64,000 nt of DNA from Apostichopus japonicus. Lineage: Eukaryota; Echinodermata; Holothuroidea; Aspidochirotida; Stichopodidae. Positions 29,301-41,300 of this stretch are shown here, in pieces (positions within the stretch are counted from its first letter, which is position 1; every line of letters begins with the position of its first letter). The notes under the pieces are model-generated. The model was not told where the DNA came from. It saw only the letters and a list, made by a program, of their open reading frames with translations, and searched no databases. Made by a program: the position numbers and the translations under genes. The stretch lies in the NCBI RefSeq assembly GCF_037975245.1, contig NC_092564.1, forward strand, positions 23,946,484 to 24,010,483. Direction: 5' to 3'.

Positions 29301-32300
29301 ATAGGTCAGCTATGGTTGGTCTGTTTGCAATGATTGATTATAGTACTATATCCCTGTACTACTTCAAAGCACCATGTTTAATAGGCTAATATTGTGATAT
29401 CTTGAAACATTGAAGACAATAACTTCATGAAATTCCACAAGTTCCCCTCTATAGGAAGACCTAGTCGTACTCATCATTCATTAGCTCATATCATCATGGT
29501 TTCTTATGGAATAAATTCTACCATCCCATAAACTAGTTGAAACCAAAGACCAATTTTAGAATCGGAACATCGAACGACAGCAACAACATTGAACGACAGC
29601 AACCGACAGCCACGTACCATAATAAAAGCCAATTAGTGGATAGTAATCGGGTTTCTGGAAAGCATGCTGTCAGTGTGGGTATAAATGGTTGATCAAGCAT
29701 TCAACTGTATAACTCAGTCTGTCATTAAACCTATCTGCTGACAGACTAACTACTCCCTTAATGATGTTATAGTCATATATACAGTCAAGGCATTTAATCA
29801 TAGCCTGATATATATTAAAGTCCCAATAAACAGCACACATATATATATACAGTATATATATATATATATGCAGTTTTAAAACAGTATACATACATGTGAT
29901 ACATTAACTACATGTTGAAAAGCTTCCAAGTATTGTACCAGTTACCACCTGTCATTTATGACTTGGAAATATTTGGCAAAATATTTATATGATTTTAGAA
30001 AGAGGGTCTTCCCTAAGGATATTTGGTATTGCTCAAACATAGTTGATCTTTTCCTTCTATAAACTTGCTGTCTTGCTGTAAGGGAGGTTGGGGTGGGGGG
30101 GGGGGGGGGGGTGAGGGGGTTGGAGCTAGAGCAAGTATACTACATATTTCCTTGCAACATGGAAGGTATTTATTATTTGTTGTTATTGTTTATTTCCATG
30201 TATACAGTTTTTTATTTCTATAAATCTACTGGAAAGCTATCAGAGTATATAAAAATTGATACTCTATAAGGGGAATTATTTCTAATATTGTATCTCAATT
30301 CCATATCAGTGCACTGTTAATTTCAGTTGGGTCTGTAAGAAGAGGTAAAATGTTAAAACTGCATATTTTTTACAAGAATCTGATACTTTTTCTGGAAAGT
30401 ACAGCATGTTGCAATGTCCATGTATAGTAACAGACCTGTACTGTTTTGTTATGGTTATCTAATCATTGTTAGTTTCTAAGATCAGCGGTTTGATTAAATC
30501 TCCATGTGACAACGGGTAGCACATGTTTGTAGTTTTTTTAAACTTTCATTGAATTCATGCCAGATAGCTTTTACAGCCTAGACATTTTCTCGGCTTCGTC
30601 CAGAGACTACTGGGAAAAAAATTATGATTATTCCATAAAGCAAATTAAAAAAATATTGTAAATTTTGCCCCTGTCCTCCTTTCTTCCTCTATAGAGTAAC
30701 CAGAGTAACCAATATTTTCTGCTCAGAGCTTAACATGAATATTTAATTGGCTATCTGACCTACTGTAGGTATGTCTATCTGATATATGAAAGTATGTCAG
30801 ACGTACTTATAGACACAATCTCTTGAATTTTGAGAAGAAAAAAGATTGCTTCAGAAAAGGCTTTACAGTCTGTTACGATACTGTACATGTATGCAACTAA
30901 CCTAAAAACGTACGTTTTTTAAATTTTAATCTTGCACGTTTTGTAGCGAAAGAGAATATTTAGCATATAAGACAACTAGAGCTACATAGATGGAGTCACC
31001 CTTGTTTTGCTTCACTAGCTGTTAATACTAATGTCCTTGGATATTTACATCATTCATAACTAAGTACAGTAGGCTCTACACAACATCTACACATTTGCTC
31101 TTTCCAGGAGTTAACTTTTAACCCTTGGAATGACCTCCTCCAATCTCCTCACACCCCCTTCCCTCCCCTTCCTCTTCATGAATTCTACCTTCCACATTTT
31201 ACTAGAAGATTCTTTTCAACAAGGGGTTCTAAATCCATGGTAACTTTGGTTTGTTGTCACTATCGGAATTCAGAACGATCATCAACGATGTTGACACTTT
31301 TCTGAAACGGTATCACATCCAAGTTTGGGTCTAAACTTGTGTTGTCTTTCTTTGCTCAGAAAATGGTCAGAAAAGATTTTTTTGTAAATTGTTGGGATTT
31401 TTTAGAATCATCTTTGGATCAAAGTGGGAATCCTGAAGTGTTTAGATTAAAAATAGATTTGCTTCAAATTTTATATAAAACTGTGGTTGCACCTGAATTC
31501 AAATACTTAAAGAGCAATTTATTTCACTTTTTAACTTTGTCACCTCAAGTTTCCTACCAATTGTAGCCTACAATATCTGACCTCTAATTTGTGTTTAATC
31601 ATATCACTTAAATCTGATAATCTTGAAAGCCAGAGGGTAGTATATATACCTCAATCATTGCCACTTGTATTTAACGATATTAGCCTTATATTAAGTCAAA
31701 GATGTTTAACCAGATATCCATTTTAATGACACATTGTACTGTAAGAAGTAAGGGACCCATATCATTTGTCACCTATGTAATGATATTAGCCTTAAATATT
31801 AAGTCAAAGATGCAACTGAAGTGTTTCCCAGATATCAATTTTAATGACACATTTTAAGAAGTAACAAGATGGAATATTTCCTACGTCTGACAGATCTAAA
31901 AACAAACTCTGTTTTTGAGCTCTTGGTTGAATTTCCTGTAGGATGTTTAGTCAAGCTGTCAGTGTCAGCATGGTTTCCCCATCAATGCGACCCTAGGCTC
32001 ATCTACTCCCCAAGCATGTTTGGAGATATCACTGGTAAATTCCTTTAAAGGAAATCCCATTGCTAGTAAGGTGATAGATAAAGAAAAGTCAATGATTTCC
32101 TTAAAACAGTCATTTTCGGTCTTTGTTAGGGTCAAGATACATAACAGGGGAACAGATGGATTCATGATACATAATCGCGAATGGTAATTGTGCAGAAAAA
32201 TGTGTGAATTGAATGATGAAAAATACATTGTTGAGCTCAACGCTTGGGTGTGCAGGTCCAATATAAATGAGTACAAAAATCCTGCTGCCTTTTTTTTTAT

Positions 32301-35300
32301 GTGGAGGTCAAAGGGGATTTGAGGTCAATAGAGGTCAAAGTCTGAAAACTTTGGGATGAAGGCTTTGGTTACAATTCATTCCTTATAGACACAGGCTTAG
32401 AGTTTCCACCATCCCACCCTTCTTCCCCTTAACTCAATGAATCAGTCTCTGGCTGTATGTAAGATAACTAGTCCATCATGCCATAGGAATACTATGGTCT
32501 TAGAATTCTTCTTCAAAATTCATTCTCCAAGTTCAAACTTCATTTTTTGTTGCACTAGATGCCCAGAGGTATGTATTTGTTCTCTATATGACTTCGTGTT
32601 TATTCCAACTGGTAGACACTATTATAGGCCTGCTGCCTTGCTATGTGTTTAGACATTTTATTATGCGTCTTGTTTGGGACTAATAAGCATCTTTTACAAG
32701 ATTTTTGACTCAAAATGAACAAGACTAGGGGTGTAATTTGTACTTACGTACTGTGATTACTTAGCTGAAATGATACCTACACACAGAGCATTATAAGAAG
32801 GCAACTGGTGTAACATGTATAAGATTTATTCCATCCCATCTTACACACCATGTAATTACCTAATCTGCTCTGAAGCATACGTTAACATCAATATAACACT
32901 AAATGACCAGTAGTAGATTAGCTACACCACATAACATCCTGTTGGTTGTGCCTACTAATCAATCAAGATATCAATAAGGGTTCTTAATTTGTTTTCCATC
33001 TTTCAACAGGTTTGATGAAAACCAGTCCATCATCGTTAGTGGAGAGAGTGGAGCAGGGAAGACAGTCTCAGCTAAATATGCCATGAGATACTTCGCCACG
33101 GTCGGAGGTTCAAGCGCTGAAACGCAAGTGGAGAAGAAGGTCTTAGCTTCTAACCCGATTATGGAGGTATATTCCCTTCACCCTTAAAGAGTTCAATTTT
33201 CCCTCATGTATATTCATTATGTAAACTGAGTTGGATTTGCAAAGACACATCCGAAACATTGTACTCTCATGGTCAGAGTTAATTGACACACTTTCAAGAA
33301 TTGTAGTGTGAAAAGATATCATGTCAGACCATTTTGAATTTATAAACAGTTGTAGATATTCAAAGGGACATAAGATGTGCTCTTCATTTCATTTACCTGT
33401 CCCCACAGTATTAATGCACTATGATCTACTAGATATATTATCATGTGCAATGTACTCTATGGTGAACTATTCAAAATAGTATTTGACACTCATTCTCTTA
33501 TAAAATTTTGAAATTGAATCAACTTCTCCCTAGATCTACCATGCCAGAATGAGCCCCTTTCCTTTGCTTTCTGTTTAATCTTATTTTTACATTTTTATTT
33601 TTTTATTTTGGAGAGTGAAAATCTTTAAGAATCTGAAACAATTGATACAATTACACAAGCTTTAGAGTGTGTGTAATTCTGTTATTACTGTGATTGACCT
33701 AGAGCTATCTCTGTACTAGTAATCAAACTATGCTATTTATTCAGGGCAGGCCTCTTGTTTGCTAGACTTATATTATCTATTTTGCATCAGTAAGTGCAAG
33801 CCTTCCTTGCGTGGTGTGTTCACATTAAACATAACACAAGTATGCTTTGAATACAGAATGTGTGTCTCCACAGAGTACTAAACCTACCAGTTGGAGCTAT
33901 GCAAATGCTAATGGTGTTGCAAGCATAATGTGTCAATGTGTATTCCAATTAAACCTGCATATTTAACTGTGTGAACTTTATCAGTTCTCATGGTGAAGGT
34001 TGAGGTTGTCTTTATTAACAGGACGGTGGGAAATTTTAGAATATGAGAATATTTTTTTTACTGCAAAGATCTGTTTCTGCATTGTAGTGAGATATGACTC
34101 ACTGTTACTGTTACCACTGTTATTGACTCACTGTTACTGTTACCAGTCAGATATGATTGGCTGTTACTGTAATGCAGTCACATACGATAAGCTGTTACTG
34201 TAATTCGGTAACATGTGATTAGCTGCTGACTGTATTCAGTCAGATGTGATTGGCTGTTGCTGTATAATTCCATCGCATATGATTAGCTGTGCTAATTTAA
34301 AATGGGCTGACATAATTGGCTGTTATTCTAATTCACATTGATGATCTGATGCTACTGTAACTTAGCCCGGTATGATTGGCTTAATTGTGCTGTTTTGCAA
34401 GATTTTAAAAAAAAAAATGGAAAAATAGTCTATCAAAGTATCGAGTGTGTTGTAAATAATTTTAGTGTTTTACCAATTTGTGTGATACACAGTTGATTCC
34501 AATTAACATAAATGTGAGCACAGATGGACCAGTTATGCACAGGTGATTGCTCAGCAGTTTGCAATCATATGAAAGTATTTGTGATGAATTGCTCAGTTCA
34601 TCAAATACTCGGACAACATGAAATAAAGTTTGTACTGTCATGTGCAAAAGTCTCAACATAATGCTGGTGTTTGGAAGGGGTTGGTGATGATTAGGGTCGG
34701 AAAACAAAGATGGGGTCTGACAAGCACCAAATAAGTAAGCTAAGAATGAATTGAATCTTATTTAAGAAAATGTACAATACATACAATATTAAAATAAAAC
34801 AAAACTGTTAGCAAACTGCTTAATATCCACTAAAAAGCCTGTGTAAGAGAACGTGTAAAAGTAAGAGGGCCTGACGTTTCGATCTTAGCTGGATCTTCTT
34901 CAGCCTTGTGTTCAATTCAATTTAAATCCTGTTATAAAGAAAAATTTAAGAAATTTGACAATTATAAATAAAAAGTGTGAATCGTGAGTATTAGACCTGA
35001 ACATGAGTAAAAGGACCACCTGCCAGATATAACTCTCTTTTTTCGAGAATTTTATGGATAAAATGATAGTAATCTTTGGAAAGTTTGGTTAACCGAATGT
35101 CTTGGTATTGCTCTTGATATTAAATCTATCGTGGACCTCGACGTTGAGAAGAATGTTTTCATTGTAATTTGTCTAGAGTTTTTGACTGTATGAATTGTTC
35201 TATTCCCATTGCTATGTATTTGTTCTTATTTAACCTTTGTATTAATGTATTGTTGTTTTCTCTTTGTCTTAGTATCACATCAGTCTGCATCATTAAAGAT

Positions 35301-38300
35301 AGACCTAAAAGGATATGATTTACCTTTTGTCTTTCAGTCAATCGGAAACGCCAAAACGACCAGAAACGACAACAGCAGTCGTTTCGGGAAGTACATAGAG
35401 ATCAGTTTCAACAGGCAGCATAATATACTCGGAGCAAACATGAGGACGTATCTCCTGGAGAAGTCAAGGGTCGTCTACCAGGCCCAGGACGAAAGAAACT
35501 ACCACATTTTTTACCAACTGTGTGCTGCTGCAGACCAACCAGAAATGGCACATTTGAAACTAGGTATGCTATTAATATCATGTGTGTGTGGGAGATAAGC
35601 ATCCCTCAAAACCTAGGTATGCTATTAATATCATGTGTTGTGTGCAAGATACGCATCCCTCAATAACTAGGTATGCTATTAATATCATGCGTGTTTGCAA
35701 GATACGCATCCCTCAAAAACTAGGTAAGCAATTAATATCATGCGTGTGTGGGAGATACGCATCCCTCAAAAACTAGGTATGCAATTAATATCATGCGTGT
35801 GTGGGAGATACGCACCCCTCAAAAACTAGGTATGCTGTTAATATCATGAGTATGATGGAGAAACGCACCCCTCGATAACTAGGTATGCAATTAATATCAT
35901 GCATGTGTGGGAGATACGCATCCCTCAAAAACTAGGTATGCAATTAACATCATGCGTGTGTGGGAGATACGCATCCCACAAAAACTAGGTATGCTATTAA
36001 TATCATGCGTGTTTGCAAGATACGCACCCCTCGAAAACTAGGTATGCAATTAATATCATGCGTGTTTGCAAGATACGCACCCCTCAAAACCTAGGTATGC
36101 TATTAATATCATGCGTGTTTGCAAGATACGCATCCCTCAATAACTAGGTATGCTATTAATATCATGCGTGTTTGCAAGATACGCATCCCTCGAAAACTAG
36201 GTATGCAATTAATATCATGCGTGTGTGGGAGATACGCATCCCTTAAAACCTAGGTATGCAATTAATATCATGCGTGTGTGAGATACGCATCCCTCAAAAA
36301 CTAGGTATGCTATTAATATCATGCGTGTTTGCAAGATACGCATCCCTCAATAACTAGGTATGCTATTAATATCATGTGTGTTTGCAAGATACGCATCCCT
36401 CAATAACTAGGTATGCTATTAATATCATGCGTGTTTGCAAGATACGCATCCCTCAAAAACTAGGTATGCAATTAATATCCCTCAAAAACTAGGTATGCAA
36501 TTAATATCATGCGTGTTTGCAAGATACGCACTCCCTCACACCCGCAGGAAGAAGAAGATTACAAGAAGACAGAAACCCAACCAGCATCAAGTGGCTTATA
36601 TGACAGAGAACTTTGCAAAGAACAAGATGCCCCAAATTGCTATGAAAAATCTTGCTTCGTTTGGGAATTATCCTAGTTTAAAAGTCATGTATGGGAGCTG
36701 TCATTTAGTAAATCTGTGATGTCGTAAGTGTCACTAGGATCCCAACGTAATCTTTCTGTTTGTTTTTCTGTTCAAACAATGTTAACAGTGTTGCCACTGA
36801 AACCACCATTAGCACCACTGAAGCCATCATTATCTCAAGTTAAGAACTTTTTTAGATTCAGAATTAGGTAAACCCATCTCCATTTACAGAAAATGCACAT
36901 TGTAATACCTACAGAATAATATAAGAAAAATTGAAGCAGATTTGGGCTGAATAATGTCATGTTTTACACTTGATCAAGGCTTTTAACGTGTGTGTCAAAG
37001 AACATTACATCTAATTACCATATCTCCCAACTGGAATAAGACTTCTCCTTAGCTGTTTAGGGGAAATTGTTCTTGACATAATTTATTTCCATCATATATC
37101 CAATAATAATAGTTGGGTTTGTGTCCTTTCAATGGGGATAGCCACCATTTGACGACTCACTTGCACAGGACCGTATTACAAAAACCTCTGTTCCCCGATG
37201 TCGAATCCTATACTAGCCGATATTTTCTTACTCCGAAAGATGCTTCTATGTTTCTGTGTATGAGTCCGTACTGTACACTATCGGGTTGAATATCTTACAC
37301 ATCTACTGCTGTATAGTTCTGGCAATGCTAATACACAGAAGTTGTCGAAGAAGTCAAGCATATATTATGCTGGTAGGAATTATATACTGTAGTTGAAGAT
37401 CAGGTCAAATCTATGTGAACAGGCAAATTCCTGAAGATCATCCAGTAGCAGACAAGCAAGAGAGATTTTGTAAAATATTACGCACGTCATACAAATCATC
37501 GTACCCACAATTTTCCCAAGTGTGACGTCGAAATTCTCTGTAATGGTCACAGGTTTTGCTGGTATTTGAGGAGATTCTACTGCGAAAATGTGGCGAGTGT
37601 TTATAGAGATATAAGGGAAAGTTTCAGAGTGGATGAGGGAAGAAGATTTCTTATTTGAGAATTATAAAAAAAAAAATTATTGAGAATTTAAAAAAAAAAA
37701 AATATTGAGAATTATAATATAAAAAAAAAATCATTATTGGCCATATTGGGTGAGAGTACTTCTGTAATGCTAATAGTTTCCTTGTTTGCTTATCGCTGAT
37801 TAACATTTCCCTTCAGTAGATCTCTTGCTTTCATGAAGACATGAAACAACTTCACCTCCAAGGAGTGACAAAGAGTCCAAAAAGCAAAGTGATCACTCTA
37901 AACCATGCAGTTACATGTGTTTCTATGATTACTGTCCACTTTTAAGTACCTAAACACTTGAACTACCTATACACTTTTGGTGAAAATGTCCATATTCTGT
38001 TTGCAAAAACTTCCTATGCCTGTTTGTCCATTTTTTGAAGGGATCTGGGGAGGCTGTTGTGTTCATCAATGCTAATGCTGCCCGTGCATTGAATCATGAC
38101 AGGAAGTTGTTAGTGTGATTAGATACTTCCAGGTGTTAAATCCATTCTACATGAGTTTTTTGTGTGTGCAAATTCCCCATCTGGCATATTATTAAAATTG
38201 TTATTATTTAAGATCATTACGACTATTTCCTACCAGTGTAATTTTTAAAGGTGCACACCCAAGTTGAAATGGTGTTGATTGGAGGAATTCATTGTATTTG

Positions 38301-41300
38301 TATTGAGTATATGAGTATTATTTATTCTCAAGATCCTCGGGATGCACTTCTTGTGTCCTTTCGCTCAATATTTAAGACCACCTGTTGAGTCTTCAGCAGT
38401 ACAAATGTTATTCGGGTCGTATCAGTATCTCTGTTTGTGGATGTTTTAGTACGAGACACTGTGATTAAATTATATTTGTATTTTTATTCTGTGTTTTTGC
38501 CTTACTTCTCTCAACCATAACACACGTTTAAAGTTCAAGTTCTATGGTTAGGTAGACAAATTCCCCTTTAAATCCATGTCACCTTGCTAAATGAGAATCA
38601 AATTTTATGAGGGGATATATTTGAAAAATATTTAGATCATGTGTACTTAATTACTCTCCCCATTCCTCTTATACATGTCTCGACCGATCAAGGGCGGCGG
38701 AACCGGGGTGGGGGGGGCACAGGGGGCACGTGCCCCCCACTTTTCCTCAGGTTAAAAATGTGCCATTTTTCTACATAAAAATTGTACTCTTGATCACCTT
38801 ATTAGGTCAGCGATATTTCAGTAAGAGATCTAATCCTAATTTAGAAGTATTAATGACTTTCTGTTGGTCAAACTCAAATGTTTACTACCACAAGGCTTCT
38901 AACATTCTGGTGAGTGCCATTATGCATATTCAATTTGCCCAAAAAATCCTAATGCATTTCCAAAAATGCATTGCTATATTACATTGTGACTTTGTAATAA
39001 GCAGAAGCCATTTATAGCCTACTATGAATAATAAGTATAGATTTAATATCCCATAACCTACCCCATCCTTCGTATTTTGACATATTTCATTTGCTTTCAT
39101 GCATGTATCGATCGCGTGTGCAGGGACTTGGACTTTATAATGATTTCACCTCATTTTGTCTCAAAAGAAAACTTGTTCCTTGTTTCCCAATTTGCACATT
39201 GGATATTGCAGTGCTAGTATGCATTTTTTCCTTGAAGGACGGGGGGGGGGGGGGGCATTGATGGAGTGATGTGTATACGTAAATAAGATAATACAATAAG
39301 AGTTATAAAGGGTACTAAATATCAGGCTGCATCAGTCCAATCAAATTTCTGCAAAGTGCCTTTCGACGTCGGTGCCTCCCCAGATTAAAAGTGCTTCCGC
39401 AGCCCTTGCCACCGATCTTCCTAGCTTACAACAATTGGTTAACATTTTTACACTGTGCTGCCCCTCCCCACCCCCCTTGACCCTTTACCAGTAAGTGACC
39501 AAAATTTTGTTTTCTTCTCTTAAAATTTTTTTTTTTTTTTTCGATAATCCTAGGCCATCCAGATGAATTCACTTACACAAGTCAAGGGGACAGTCCGACG
39601 GTGGACACAATCGATGATGCAAAACAATTTGAAGAAACTAAAGATGCCTTAAATCTCCTAGGTAAGGTATAGCAGATCTAGGCTGTCTTGGTTCTGTTTG
39701 TAAGCAGCTGGTTTACATTCACAGTGCAGAGAATTCTTATTTGTTTTAATTTTCCTTTACTCAAAGTTTTGGCTTTTGTATTACTGTTGCAGCAGACACT
39801 TACAGCATTTGCAATGTTTAAAAAAGGCTGTGGTATTTGTAATAACCCATCACTGCATAGCCTATTCTTTCTGCATTTTTATGATATAGGTAAAAAAGCC
39901 TAGCCTAATTTGCATTTAATTAAGGCAGAATCATAATTGTCATTACCCTCTTAGGCCTTACACCTGACTTATTGTTACTTGATAGGCTTTGTGTAAAACA
40001 TGACTTACTGTTTGTAAAATGGATAATTTATTTGGCGAGAAGTGAAAATGTGGGTATGAAAGGGATCCAACCCTTTCAACATAAGAAATTCTTGCTTTGG
40101 TAGCATAATGACTATTAATGTATAGAGTGATATCAGGTGTGTACCTAGACTTCTGTTTTAGGAAGCCCCAATACTTTTCTAGGGGGGGGCATGACCTATT
40201 ATCTAAACATTTAGGGGGAGGTTATTTCACTGTGATATGCTCTGCTAAAGGCCCAGCCTAACTGTTGACACTTTTCTTTTTTCAAAAGAAACCAAAGTTG
40301 TTCAGGTGATATAATATATTCTGACGAAAAGATAATAAACTAAGAAAAATATTTTGCAATCTTGTTGTGTTGGACTAGTAGAGTTTGATTCACAGTAAAC
40401 ATCACCATATAACTCCAATCATCGCTATGTTGTGTATTAGATGTCGGCATCGTAGAGCTTTTATCACTCTCTCATCTTCTCACTCATCAGCAGTATCTGC
40501 TGCTATGAATCAAGTTCACCATGAGCTCTGTCTCTCACTCTCTCCTCCTTGATTCATTACACCCTCTGCATCATTATAGAGGTATTAAGGTTGCATCCTC
40601 TCTCGTCAATTACTCTCCTCCAGGTATCGACGAGAAGACGCAGATGGTTATCTTCCAGATCATGTCTGCCGTGCTACATTTTGGGAATGTGGATATCAGG
40701 CCGGGGGACAGAGAGAGCAGTAAAATAGAGGTGAAGACATTGTCTATGTCCATTATAAACAAATGCTTTGATTTAGCTTCTAAATCGTCTAAGCAATGAC
40801 AGATTCATTTTAATCTTGAGCTTTTCATTTGGTTTTCAAGATGCATTTTGGGTTGGGCTGTAACTTGTTCACATTCACCCATTATCGTATGTATGTATGT
40901 ATGTATGTATGTATGTATGTATGTATTTTAGATCCTCCTGCAAGCAGGAACTTGCGAAGAAGCCTCATTGGCTTATCAAAGCCGCAAGCTGACCGAAGTC
41001 TCTTACATTCATATTTAACTTCCATGATTATGAATTGTCAATTGTCAACATCTCTGTAACTGGACGACATACTAATCTGGAGTGACTCGAACCAGGGACC
41101 TTATGATTGAAAGGCACCGGCGTTAACCACTGAGCTAATACTCCACTGATTGGGATACCCCTCAGTGTAACTACCAGATGCATGCGGTTAAAACCACTTG
41201 GCAGCTCCTTATTGGAGAATAACAAAATATTTTATTTCAATAGATAAAATTTTACATCGCACAAAAGTTATATTAATATTTTAGTTTCATATGAACAATC

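Larger units (their letters stand above)
33167..35337 (+). other. Intron 5 (2.2 kb)
   Basis: Holds a degenerate short-period repeat (34087-34385) and the second R2 copy (34791-34903). No further coding exon is seen. Confidence 0.8.
35564..39553 (+). other. Intron 6 (4.0 kb)
   Basis: Starts with the donor-junction array, then a dispersed ~500-bp repeat (R3, 36556-37090), an A-rich 3-copy repeat (37660-37735), a GC-rich repeat fragment at 38690-38745, a G-run near 39240 and an R1-like fragment at 39375-39500. Confidence 0.85.

Noticed and set aside
35209-35598. Frame that would start exon 6 upstream at 35209
   Set aside because: The residues before the ctttcag acceptor do not resemble myosin; the part after SIGNAK does. 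The acceptor defines the exon start.
35551-36535. CRISPR-like repeat array
   Set aside because: The unit has no conserved repeat plus variable spacer pattern; the whole ~53-bp unit repeats, in a eukaryotic intron.
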